64,000 bases of DNA from Sporofaciens musculi (lineage in GTDB: Bacteria > Bacillota > Clostridia > Lachnospirales > Lachnospiraceae), in the NCBI RefSeq assembly GCF_009830285.1, contig NZ_WUQX01000001.1:4092501-4156500 (forward strand), written 5' to 3'. This document shows, piece after piece, positions 33,541 through 42,224 of this stretch; the first letter of the stretch is position 1, and the number at the start of each line of letters is the position of its first letter. The notes under the pieces were generated by a model, which was not told the DNA's origin, searched no databases, and was given only the letters and a program-made list of their open reading frames with translations. The position numbers and the translations under genes were made by a program.

Positions 33541-35739
33541 CTATACTTTATATACATAATACTCCTGCAATTCCGCTTTTCCAAGTATTTTTCCTGACTT
33601 CTCATATTCCTGCTGCAAAGCTGTCATAATATGGGCCATCCCTGTGACCTCCTGTCTTGAAGCCGCAAGAAACGCCGCATTGAGCGCTATATTTTTAATA
33701 CTTGCGCCGGAAAGCTCAAAATTATCCGCCAGATAGTCAATGTCAATATCACCCTCCAAGGGCATTTTCGACGGAAACACCTTCTCCCAGAGCTTAGCTC
33801 TTTGTTCCTTCTGTGGAAATGTAAACCGGATAATATATTTCATCCTTCTCTTATATGCATCGTCAAAATTCTGCATCAGATTCGTGGCAAGAATCGTAAT
33901 CCCATCGTACTCCTCCATCTTCTGTAACAGATACGCCGTCTGGGCATTGGCGCTGATATCCCTGGAATCCGTAACATCCACCCGCTTACCAAACAGCACA
34001 TCCGCCTCGTCAAAGAAAAGAATACTCCTGCTTTTCTTCACCTCGTCGAAAATCTCACGCAGGTTCTTCTGTGTCTCCCCAATATATTTAGACAGCACGC
34101 CGGAAAGATCCACCTTATAGAGCTCAAGATTCAACTCCCTTGCAAGCACCTGCGCCGCCATGGTCTTTCCTGTTCCCGGAGGCCCCGCAAAGAGCAGAGA
34201 AACTCCTCTGCCATATGCCATCTTATCTGCAAATCCCCATTCTTCATAGACTTTGCCCCGCTGGGTAATCTGCCCGCACGCCTGACGCAAAAGCTCTTTC
34301 GGGCCCTCCTCCAACACCAGGTCATCCCAGGTATACGCTGCATTGACCCGATTGGCACGTTCCCCCAGCTTATGGGAAATCTTCTGCTGGCATGCCTGAT
34401 ACAGATATGCCGTCCCAACCGTTACTTCCCCCTTCACGGCCGCCTTTCTGCACGCCAATCTTGCAGCCTCCTGTATCACTCCTGGCGTAAAATCAAACTG
34501 CGCTGCCAACGTATCACAGACCTTCTCCTCCTCTGCCTGCAAGCCCTCCTGTGCGAGAAACGTCCTCCAAAGCATACTTCTCTCCTGTATAGAAGGAAAG
34601 CGAAGCCAAAATTCCTCGATTCTGTACCCGTCTGGATATTCTCCTTCTAAGACGTCCTCCCCGGCCCCTTCTTCCACAGTAAAGAACACGTCTCTAAAGA
34701 ATAAGGATGCCCTCCTAAGCATTGCCTGCGCCGCCTGACGGTTCCTCCTTTCTCCCCTCCAGACTGCTTCCCAGTGGACGAATACCAAAAACGCGTTACT
34801 AAGCAATGCCCGAACCACCGCGTCACAGGCGATTTCCTGCATCTGATCTGTCTTCTTGTGTACCAGTCCATTCATATCGAGAAACAAAACCGCATGTCCC
34901 TGCCTCTTTGCCGCCAGGCTGATTTGGAGCTTTTTTCCGCTTCCAAAGGGCCCCCGTAGGAAAAGAAGGCGGACTTCGTCCACCAGAGAGTCGGCCTCCC
35001 GAATACGGCGCTCAAGGTTCCTGGCAGTCCGGTTGTTAATATTGCACGCCGGTTCCGTTTCCCCGTCCGAAAACTTCAGACAATACTCTCCCTTTCTCCC
35101 CTGTAAATCCGATTCATGGAAGAAGATATACTCCACCAGATTTTCCCGCAGCTTAAACCGCCATGCCAGCTCGCTCTCCTGGGTGGCAGGCTTTGCGCCA
35201 AAGGCGCAGCATAACAACTCTCTGCAGGCAAAAGTCTGATGAATAAGGGTATTTTGCTCTTGCTCATCCATGGTGTACATCTTGATACACAAATCCAGAG
35301 TAGGATATCTCCACGCCAGGTCGTCCTGTAAGAAGCTATACATCCTTTCAAATTCTCGGTTCAACTCCGGCGCCATGGCAAGGCAGGCGATATACTTCTG
35401 GAACGCATTGAAGCCAAGCTTTATGAGCATATATTCAAAAGCAAGAAACACACCGCCCTCCTTCATGGTACGGTACGCCTTCTCATGAAACTTCTGCCAT
35501 TCTCCAAAGAGCGCCTCCCTCTCCATGCCGTAAGACCTCCGGTCCATATGCGCGAACGCATCCTCCATCACGTTGGAAAGCTCGTCCCTGAATAGTTTCG
35601 TATTGTAGATATGCCGGATTCCTCCGTTTTCCTTGAGGCGCACGGCATATTTTGTATACAGGCCAATCTCCTTTTTTACCAGAACCAAAAGCTTCTGAAA
35701 ATATTCCTCCTGCCCAGAAAACATTCTTACACCATCCAT
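33541..35739 (-). CDS. AAA+ ATPase of contractile injection system (Afp15/Pvc15-like)
   Basis: A 732-aa protein with two AAA regions. The first (near residue 262) has a degenerate Walker A GPFGSGKK and is probably not a full ATPase. The second is canonical: Walker A GPPGTGKT (518-525), Walker B ILFFDEAD (573-580), sensor 1 TILATNL and an arginine-finger region (DDAYKRRMKY). An AAA+ ATPase is a conserved hallmark of eCIS clusters; in PVC it is proposed to act in assembly or cargo loading. It is in the expected position near the 3' end of the operon. Confidence 0.88.
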   Translation of the reverse strand: MDGVRMFSGQEEYFQKLLVLVKKEIGLYTKYAVRLKENGGIRHIYNTKLFRDELSNVMEDAFAHMDRRSYGMEREALFGEWQKFHEKAYRTMKEGGVFLAFEYMLIKLGFNAFQKYIACLAMAPELNREFERMYSFLQDDLAWRYPTLDLCIKMYTMDEQEQNTLIHQTFACRELLCCAFGAKPATQESELAWRFKLRENLVEYIFFHESDLQGRKGEYCLKFSDGETEPACNINNRTARNLERRIREADSLVDEVRLLFLRGPFGSGKKLQISLAAKRQGHAVLFLDMNGLVHKKTDQMQEIACDAVVRALLSNAFLVFVHWEAVWRGERRNRQAAQAMLRRASLFFRDVFFTVEEGAGEDVLEGEYPDGYRIEEFWLRFPSIQERSMLWRTFLAQEGLQAEEEKVCDTLAAQFDFTPGVIQEAARLACRKAAVKGEVTVGTAYLYQACQQKISHKLGERANRVNAAYTWDDLVLEEGPKELLRQACGQITQRGKVYEEWGFADKMAYGRGVSLLFAGPPGTGKTMAAQVLARELNLELYKVDLSGVLSKYIGETQKNLREIFDEVKKSRSILFFDEADVLFGKRVDVTDSRDISANAQTAYLLQKMEEYDGITILATNLMQNFDDAYKRRMKYIIRFTFPQKEQRAKLWEKVFPSKMPLEGDIDIDYLADNFELSGASIKNIALNAAFLAASRQEVTGMAHIMTALQQEYEKSGKILGKAELQEYYVYKV

Positions 35740-35753
35740 TCTCAGTCAAAGAA

Positions 35754-37703
35754 CTATATCCCTGCAATTAAAGCCTGCTCAAAATCTTTTTTCTTGGCTG
35801 ATTTTAAAAGCACCCCATAATTCACGCCAAGGCTCTGAAGATTCTTATCTGCGGCGGCATATTTCCCCAATGCAGCCTTCGCATTATTTTTTTCTTCATC
35901 CCCCGGATCGTGCGCCAATGAAGCCGCAATCCCTTTCAAGCCGTACTTCTCGTCCTTGAGTTCATTCAGGATTCCCGTTGCCCGATTTCCAAGAGCCGAT
36001 TCAACACTGGAAGGCTTTTTCGATTTGTTGATGATTTCCCCGACCATATTCTTGGAGGCGCCGAGTATAACGGCAGAATTCGCAAGGGTCGCCCCAACCT
36101 TATTTGCAGTCTTTGCGGCGTCTCCCCGCTTTTTCTGCTCATCGGTTGCCGTTTCCTTATCAAAATTATTCAGCCCTGAGTTTACACTTCCGGTTATGGT
36201 GGAAATCAGGCCCGTAGCAAGAGTAGTCAGGCCAAATGCTCCGCTACGCACCTGCGCGTTTATTTTTCCGACTTTCCTGTCAAGCATCAGATACCTGACC
36301 ACTATCTCCTTATCTTCTTCTGTGATATCGTCCTGTTCCAACATATCCAATGCAAGAGCCGTCCGATCTACTCCCCCCGTGTCACTATAATATTTGAAGA
36401 TAAGATCATTTAAATCCTTACGTGCATCCTCTCTTTCTGCTTTCGTTTTGCTCATTTGGTCTTTTAACTTGAGCATCTGATTCACAGATGTGGAAAGCCC
36501 CGCAATCTGCGCGAGGCCGCCAAGAGCCTGTGAAACATACCCCGTCACCTTTGCAAACATGCTCTTGCCCTGCCCCGCGAGGCCCGCAATGGCCTTGGCA
36601 ATCCCGCAGACCCTGAGCAATATCGTAGCGGCATCGGCAACCATACCGATTACGGCAAATGTGTCATTCCTTACGATATCCTTCTTTTTATCAGGCGCAT
36701 CCTTTAATTTGGGCGAATTCCGGAATGCTCGTATCTTCTTCGCCAAATCACGGAGAGAACCCACCATGCCGATTAGATTTACCACCAGTGAAATCCCGTT
36801 TCCGACCTTGGACTTGGCATAATCCTCATCAAAGGTAGAGATTATTCCATTGACACCCATTCCTAATTTGTTGGCGTCAAAGATTCTATCTACCTTAGAA
36901 GAATTCATAAAACGAGAGAACCTGCCGCTGGCCAATGGGTTGGATTCGTTCCTCTCCAGTCCCTTTGCCAGCACAACTGCCGCGTAAATATTCCCTTTTC
37001 TGGCTTCGAGAACCTTTTCCAACGTCTCATTTGCATCGCCGGCATTATCAGTATCGTTGTTTTCGCCATTTTCGTCCGATTTTTTTTCTTTCAATGCCTT
37101 TAAATCCTTCAGACTGTCAAAATTGCTGTCCTGATTCTCCCCGCGTCTAGCAGCCTGATTCTCGTCCAGGTTTTCTAAGGCCATATCCCGCAAGTCTTCG
37201 TTTATTTCTTCATTTACTAAATTGCCTCGTTCTGGCGCCTCCGGCTGCGGTTGGGGGTGGGGGTGTTCAGAGCCGCCATTGTTCCCTCCTTCATTCTCCG
37301 GAGTTTCCTCTTTTGGAAGATCCTCCAGACGGGGATGGACAATCACATGCCCGTCCATATAAACTTTGCTTTTATTCTTCCCTCCTTCGTTCTCTGAAGT
37401 TCCCTCTCTTTGCTCACCCTGCGCTTTGGGCTTCGCCTCCACAGTACTGGGGGGATTCTCTAAGTCCTCATCCTCCTCCTCACTCTCCGAAGACTCGTCG
37501 CTGTCAGAATCCATCTGCAGATCAACATGCGGAAATCCCGCGCTACTGTTTAATGTTTCTTCTTCCGATAATCCGCTGTCTTCCTCAATAGGGATATGTT
37601 TCACATTCTCGTCCACATCCGGTTCTGAATCCGTTCCCTCGTTTTCCGTCTCACTGGTTTCCAAGGGTTCATCATCCTTATTTTCTAAAATCTCATCCAA
37701 CAT
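35754..37703 (-). CDS. Candidate injection-system cargo: acidic disordered N-terminus with hydrophobic helical C-terminus
   Basis: A 649-aa protein (start 37703 favoured by its AGGTG spacing). Residues ~1-230 are very acidic and low complexity, rich in Glu, Asp, Ser, Asn and Pro, including an HPHPQPQPEAPE stretch, and should be disordered. Residues ~240-640 are helical with several amphipathic or hydrophobic stretches (GISLVVNLIGMVGSLRDL, FAVIGMVADAATILLRV, GLTTLATGLISTITG, VGATLANSAVILGAS). It has no signal peptide and no recognised domain. It lies between the cyclase-like receptor and the ATPase, a place where eCIS cargo genes are often found. It could be a pore-forming or membrane-active effector, or a scaffold. 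Confidence 0.55.
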   Translation of the reverse strand: MLDEILENKDDEPLETSETENEGTDSEPDVDENVKHIPIEEDSGLSEEETLNSSAGFPHVDLQMDSDSDESSESEEEDEDLENPPSTVEAKPKAQGEQREGTSENEGGKNKSKVYMDGHVIVHPRLEDLPKEETPENEGGNNGGSEHPHPQPQPEAPERGNLVNEEINEDLRDMALENLDENQAARRGENQDSNFDSLKDLKALKEKKSDENGENNDTDNAGDANETLEKVLEARKGNIYAAVVLAKGLERNESNPLASGRFSRFMNSSKVDRIFDANKLGMGVNGIISTFDEDYAKSKVGNGISLVVNLIGMVGSLRDLAKKIRAFRNSPKLKDAPDKKKDIVRNDTFAVIGMVADAATILLRVCGIAKAIAGLAGQGKSMFAKVTGYVSQALGGLAQIAGLSTSVNQMLKLKDQMSKTKAEREDARKDLNDLIFKYYSDTGGVDRTALALDMLEQDDITEEDKEIVVRYLMLDRKVGKINAQVRSGAFGLTTLATGLISTITGSVNSGLNNFDKETATDEQKKRGDAAKTANKVGATLANSAVILGASKNMVGEIINKSKKPSSVESALGNRATGILNELKDEKYGLKGIAASLAHDPGDEEKNNAKAALGKYAAADKNLQSLGVNYGVLLKSAKKKDFEQALIAGI

Positions 37704-37736
37704 TCTCATTTCACCTCGTTTCTAAAAACAGCAGCG

Positions 37737-40454
37737 TCAGAAGCTCTCTATAACCGTCTCCTTCGCCTCATCCTCCGCCATCTTATAATACCGGTCACAC
37801 CGGTACAGATACTCCTTTGCCGCCTTATCCTTCCTGTGCTGCTTTAACACCTCCACAAAGATAAGCCTGGCCTCATAGAACCTCCTTGCCACAAACAGTC
37901 CCACGCCCTTCTCGAACATCTCCCTCGTCAACTCCTTGTAGTAAAATTCCTCCTCCGAATCCCCGTCATAGACGTCATAGACACGCTCGTAAGCATGGCT
38001 GGCGGAAAGGTAAATATTCCCCAGATATCTTGCATGATAATGCTCGTCGAAATCCGGTATCTGCTCGTAGACCAGATGCGTAATCAATATGTGCGCGCCG
38101 TATTTGCCGCCCCTTAATCGCAGCATCTTCGCCAATTCAGAGTGTGCGGAGATGGCGGTAGCCTCCATCCTCTGCTCGTGCCCGATTACGCCAATCATCA
38201 CACGCCCGTAGCTGATCGCAATGGTCCTGCCCTTATCCGGCATCCGTTCATCCAAAAGCTGCTGAATCTCAATGGCCGCGTCAAGAGCCTCCTGGCTGCT
38301 GACCGTGAAGAACGCCGACAGCCCAATATCGTCAAAATGCTCGACTACCCCATTATGCCCGTTGATCGGCTCAACCAACTGGGACAGGACACGGTTAATC
38401 CTTGTATACACCTGCTCAGCCGACAACGAAACCTTATGCCTGGAGTAATCCATGGCATGGAGAGATAAAATCGTAAAATCTCCTGTCATCTGGTCGCCGA
38501 GCTTTACCTCTTGAATGGACTCCTTATCTAACAAATCTAGGATTTTCGCCGGAATGAATTTATAGTAGCCATCCGATATCCCCCGAATGTCCTCCACGTA
38601 TTTCGCAATCTCCAGTGACATCTGGTTAAATGCCGACGATATATCCGCCACCTCGTCATGCCCATGTACGGCAACGGTTACGCCCAGATTCCCCGCCGCG
38701 AGCCTTAAGGCACATTCCTTCAGGGTTTTCAGAGGCTGCAGGAAGATATGAAGCACCACCATCAGAACCACCGTCAGAACTAAGAGAAGGGTGGAGGAGG
38801 CATTTTTCAGATTCCACTGATAATACCAAATCTGGTAATCCTGTATGTTCCCATCACCGGAAACCCTCAGCACACCATATTTCGTCCCGTCGCTCAATAC
38901 CAATGGAATGAACTGATTATTGCGTTTTCCATTACGGTTCTCATCACTCTGGTTCACAATCTCACCTGATTGATAGGAACGATACATCGCATCTATGACC
39001 TCTGAACCATACATCCACTCCACAGGAACGCCGCAGTATTCCGACATAGACTCGCTGACATACAGATGTCCCTCCTCGTCTGCATGGAAAATACTGTACA
39101 CATATATGGACAGCCCTCCGAATCCTTTTCCATTACCAACAGAAGGATGGCTTACACGCAAAGCTCTGTCTCCGGACGGGAATTCATACGCATCCGTCTC
39201 GATATTATGTACAATATCCTCCCGAAGAATTTTTCCCAGAGCTGACAGCGCTATCGTCTGGTTGGACTCCAACTGCTGACGCATGGACTGTTCAATCCAG
39301 TATTCCAGGAATCCGTCCATAACCAGGAGGCTTAGAAGGAAAATCACACATAGCCGTACTAAGATGGTCTGGACATGGTATTTCATACACGCAATCCAGT
39401 AGAGACACAGAAGCGCCGCCACAAGAAGAATACCGGCATAGACCCACCGCATCCTGTACATGACTGTCGAGGAAGTAAGGGTACATTCCTCATAATCCCG
39501 ATAGACGCCGTCCTGATAGGTACAGACGGAAGTTCTCCCTTCTTCATTCTCTACCCCTGCACAGAAGCCCGTCTGGGTGCAGTCCGGCCATTGAAGCTGC
39601 TGGAAGGTAAAGTCCGGATACTTTTTGCGGATTTCTTCCGCCGAGAACACCACTTTAGAAGTCGCGTCCGCCAGGTCAACGCTTCGGATACATTCTGCCT
39701 TATAGTCAAGCAGATACGCCCTCTCTCCGTCATCAGAAAGACTCTTGAATACGCCACTCCTGCCAGATACTCCTTCAATTTCAAGGTAACTCTCCGTCCC
39801 CACCTCCTTAGCGAACACCTCTCCTACATAATTCATCCACAGGAGAATATTCTCCTTGCTTAAGAAAAACTGCGAATTAAGATGTGGGTACTCCAGTGTC
39901 ACCTGGTCCAAAAGCTCCCGCTTTCCTTGTGTGTCCTTGGCAAATAAGGAAGCCGGCGCCGATCCTTTCTCCGTTTCCGGTATACCGATATAATAAAGCT
40001 TTCCATCTCGGATACATTGTACCGAAATCTGCCCGTATTTTGCCTTATCCTCCGTCAAGTCATAATCCGTCTCTGCAAGCCTTCTCCTTGCGAAGTCACA
40101 CCGATAGATTCTACTGCCCGCACCGTCCCATGATTCCACGTTTGTTTCTTCCAACAGTACGTATGCCTCGCCTGCATCATCAAAAAAAATCTGACGGATG
40201 GTTCGGTACTGTTCACGCACATGCTTTTGGCATACAATCAGCTCCCCCTGTCCGCCGTCAGGGTTTGACCGGATAATCCGAAGCTTTTCGCCCTCATCCC
40301 GATCCACATAATACAGATAGTCGTCCTGCAAGTGTATCTGCTCGATATAATTAATCTTAATCGTCTTCCCAAACATACTCGCCGCCGCGAAAATAATAAC
40401 AGCGGCAGCCAGGATTCCCCATATGCCATATAAATTTTTTCTACTCATATTCAT
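37737..40454 (-). CDS. Membrane receptor with HAMP and degenerate class III cyclase domain
   Basis: A 905-aa membrane protein. One helix near residues 9-27 is followed by a ~300-residue outer sensor domain rich in β-repeat-like units. Two helices (about 338-385), a second outer domain, and another helix (about 556-578) then lead to a HAMP linker. The C-terminal class III cyclase fold covers ~650-820, followed by a helical TPR-like tail. The metal-binding aspartates look degraded: the first motif reads LSLHAMDYS instead of xxxDIxGFT, and the second reads FDDIGLSAFF instead of GDGxxAxF. It may sense without making cAMP. It is embedded in the injection-system operon, 9 nt from the PAAR-like gene. 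Confidence 0.8.
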   Translation of the reverse strand: MNMSRKNLYGIWGILAAAVIIFAAASMFGKTIKINYIEQIHLQDDYLYYVDRDEGEKLRIIRSNPDGGQGELIVCQKHVREQYRTIRQIFFDDAGEAYVLLEETNVESWDGAGSRIYRCDFARRRLAETDYDLTEDKAKYGQISVQCIRDGKLYYIGIPETEKGSAPASLFAKDTQGKRELLDQVTLEYPHLNSQFFLSKENILLWMNYVGEVFAKEVGTESYLEIEGVSGRSGVFKSLSDDGERAYLLDYKAECIRSVDLADATSKVVFSAEEIRKKYPDFTFQQLQWPDCTQTGFCAGVENEEGRTSVCTYQDGVYRDYEECTLTSSTVMYRMRWVYAGILLVAALLCLYWIACMKYHVQTILVRLCVIFLLSLLVMDGFLEYWIEQSMRQQLESNQTIALSALGKILREDIVHNIETDAYEFPSGDRALRVSHPSVGNGKGFGGLSIYVYSIFHADEEGHLYVSESMSEYCGVPVEWMYGSEVIDAMYRSYQSGEIVNQSDENRNGKRNNQFIPLVLSDGTKYGVLRVSGDGNIQDYQIWYYQWNLKNASSTLLLVLTVVLMVVLHIFLQPLKTLKECALRLAAGNLGVTVAVHGHDEVADISSAFNQMSLEIAKYVEDIRGISDGYYKFIPAKILDLLDKESIQEVKLGDQMTGDFTILSLHAMDYSRHKVSLSAEQVYTRINRVLSQLVEPINGHNGVVEHFDDIGLSAFFTVSSQEALDAAIEIQQLLDERMPDKGRTIAISYGRVMIGVIGHEQRMEATAISAHSELAKMLRLRGGKYGAHILITHLVYEQIPDFDEHYHARYLGNIYLSASHAYERVYDVYDGDSEEEFYYKELTREMFEKGVGLFVARRFYEARLIFVEVLKQHRKDKAAKEYLYRCDRYYKMAEDEAKETVIESF

Positions 40455-40463
40455 TCCCTTGTC

Positions 40464-40847
40464 CTACAACTGCACCGTCTGGCATCCTGAATTGGTAAAC
40501 TGTATCATTCCCCCGTAGGCGCAAGTCAGCTTACACTGGTTATTAAGGGCAGGCTTGCCTCCCACCAACACCTGGGGAACCCCCGGCGCCCACGGGCCTG
40601 CCGGAACCGGCGTACAGGGCATAGGCGTCAATGCACCCATAGCCGCCGCAGTTGCTGCCGCCACCATAGGATTGGCCATACTCTGGCACATCCCAAAAGG
40701 CGCGATATTTACAAAAGGAATATTATCCGAAATCGTCGCCAGAGGCATTGCCGACATCGTCTTTGCCGTCGGCAGGACATTTAATACAGAGGGCGTCATA
40801 CCAAACGAACAGGTCATAGACGCGCCTCCCGTCACACATAATCCCAT
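40464..40847 (-). CDS. PAAR-like DUF4280 spike-tip protein
   Basis: A 127-aa protein of the DUF4280 family; ATG at 40847 has AAGGAG 8 nt upstream. Its sequence MGLCVTGGASMTCSFGMTPS, the PMPCTPVPAGPW motif and the C-terminal cysteine-rich CKLTCAYGGMI are typical. DUF4280 proteins are the PAAR-like cone that sharpens the spike tip in eCIS and related systems. Several Cys residues may bind a metal or form disulfides. It is hydrophobic in the middle (MVAAATAAAMGAL). Confidence 0.88.
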   Translation of the reverse strand: MGLCVTGGASMTCSFGMTPSVLNVLPTAKTMSAMPLATISDNIPFVNIAPFGMCQSMANPMVAAATAAAMGALTPMPCTPVPAGPWAPGVPQVLVGGKPALNNQCKLTCAYGGMIQFTNSGCQTVQL

Positions 40848-40872
40848 AATCCTCACTCCTTGAATTTTCTGC

Positions 40873-41613
40873 TTATGAAAGCAGGATATAGTTTTCCCGC
40901 CCCTTAAAAATCTCTGCCTCTCCGTCTGTCACCTTGCCTTCACTTTCACAAGAATACTTAAGGATACATGTATCCTTTGGAATGTCTGCAAGCAGCAGAT
41001 AGAATTCACCGCCCTCATCCGCAATACATTCCTGAGCCGGACAGATGACGGAATCCTTCTTTTGGTAGTCCTCCTTAAGCGGACGTCTCAGCCTATACGT
41101 CTCGCTCTCATCCTCTGGGTATTCTGTACAAAAATACTCTCCCTTCTCCTTCTGTTTCTTTCGGATATACCAGAACACACTCTGAATTTTACCTTTCAGA
41201 TAGAAGGAAATTTCCTCCTGCCCTCTCTTATAGTCGCCAATCATCCGGCATCCGGCCTGAGCGTCCCCTAAATGAAACTTAAGTACGCTCTTTGGCTTCG
41301 CCCTGCCCCGCACAGAAGTTGTCCCCTGACGAAAGGGATAAGCAAAAGAGGGGTAAAGAAGTATCTCCTTAACAACCTCCCCTCTGTCCGCCTTAAGCAC
41401 AAGCCTCTGCCTTTGGTAGACGGGGGACTTGACCTCAATCTGAAATTCGTCGTTTCCCACGTCCAGAAGCAGGAAATATCCTTCCCCCTTTTTCTCCACC
41501 CCTCCTCCTGCCAGAGAGCGAAGCTCTATTCCTGCCGACACAGGCTCGCCAGTAAACGCATCCCTTAGCCGCACCACTTTGGACAGCCGTATCTTTGTCT
41601 CCTGTAATACCAT
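40873..41613 (-). CDS. Contractile injection system β-rich accessory protein
   Basis: A 246-aa protein without signal peptide or membrane segment. The start at 41613 has an AGGACAGG site; a longer frame would overlap the upstream gene by about 30 nt. The N-terminal ~90 residues resemble a small Ig-like carboxypeptidase-regulatory domain (VRLRDAFTGEPVSAGIELRS). The rest is strongly charged with alternating short strands. It lies between the cap protein gene and the PAAR-like gene, so it may be a minor structural part near the cap or tip. No family assignment is secure. Confidence 0.65.
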   Translation of the reverse strand: MVLQETKIRLSKVVRLRDAFTGEPVSAGIELRSLAGGGVEKKGEGYFLLLDVGNDEFQIEVKSPVYQRQRLVLKADRGEVVKEILLYPSFAYPFRQGTTSVRGRAKPKSVLKFHLGDAQAGCRMIGDYKRGQEEISFYLKGKIQSVFWYIRKKQKEKGEYFCTEYPEDESETYRLRRPLKEDYQKKDSVICPAQECIADEGGEFYLLLADIPKDTCILKYSCESEGKVTDGEAEIFKGRENYILLS

Positions 41614-41614
41614 A

Positions 41615-42193
41615 CTACCTGTCCTTTCCTGTAAAACGATAGTCAATTTCCTGTACGCGCCTTACCGAACGTTTTCTGGTAGACAGAATCTCCACCGGCC
41701 CCGCCGTGTAAAACAGAGACGTCCTGTATGCCGCGTTTGGCACAGTCCACAGCCGCACCTTCTCCTCAATATTCATTTCACGCATCTGCAAACGGATGTT
41801 GGCTCCTCCTGACTCACCTGTGGGCGCAAATGTGTCTGGATTAAGAGCCGCCTTATCGCGAAATGCCTGAATAATCCTTCCCATAATCTGATGCTCCTGT
41901 ACGGCCCGATACTTCAAATCACTCTGTAAAAAGAGGGTAATCATATAGTAAAGAGTCAGATAAGCAGAGGGATACCGCTGTGTATTCCTTCCGATATTCG
42001 CCATCTCATGTGCCTGTATGGAGGAATCCTCCTTCACGTCATAAAGCCATACTCCCACCGCATAGTCCCCGTGCTCATCGGGAGAACACAGGCCAATCTG
42101 GTCCGGACTGTTCAGAAGTTCCGGAATCAGAGCTTCCGTAAGCAACGCCAATATGCCGTTTCCCGTATCCGCAATCTTCGTATAATCTGCCAA
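41615..42193 (-). CDS. Tail terminator/cap protein (DUF4255, Pvc16-like)
   Basis: A 192-aa protein that begins with a TTG codon preceded by AGGAGG at 8 nt. It matches DUF4255: YAVGVWLYDVKEDSSIQAHEM, YPSAYLTLYYMITLF and HQIMGRIIQAFRDKA. In PVC and Afp particles, Pvc16/Afp16 caps the distal end of the sheath-tube assembly and fixes its length. It therefore supports the eCIS reading of this locus. Confidence 0.87.
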   Translation of the reverse strand: MADYTKIADTGNGILALLTEALIPELLNSPDQIGLCSPDEHGDYAVGVWLYDVKEDSSIQAHEMANIGRNTQRYPSAYLTLYYMITLFLQSDLKYRAVQEHQIMGRIIQAFRDKAALNPDTFAPTGESGGANIRLQMREMNIEEKVRLWTVPNAAYRTSLFYTAGPVEILSTRKRSVRRVQEIDYRFTGKDR

Positions 42194-42224
42194 AGTATCT
42201 TCCTCCTTTTATCAATTTCAGGAA

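Noticed and set aside
35743..35820. Frameshift between the ATPase and the 649-aa protein
   Set aside because: Both genes have their own start, stop and a normal 14-nt gap. Neither looks truncated relative to neighbouring motifs.
36490..37725. Plus-strand open frames opposite the 649-aa protein
   Set aside because: They are mirror frames produced by biased codon use in the acidic and repetitive gene. They lack ribosome sites and known motifs.
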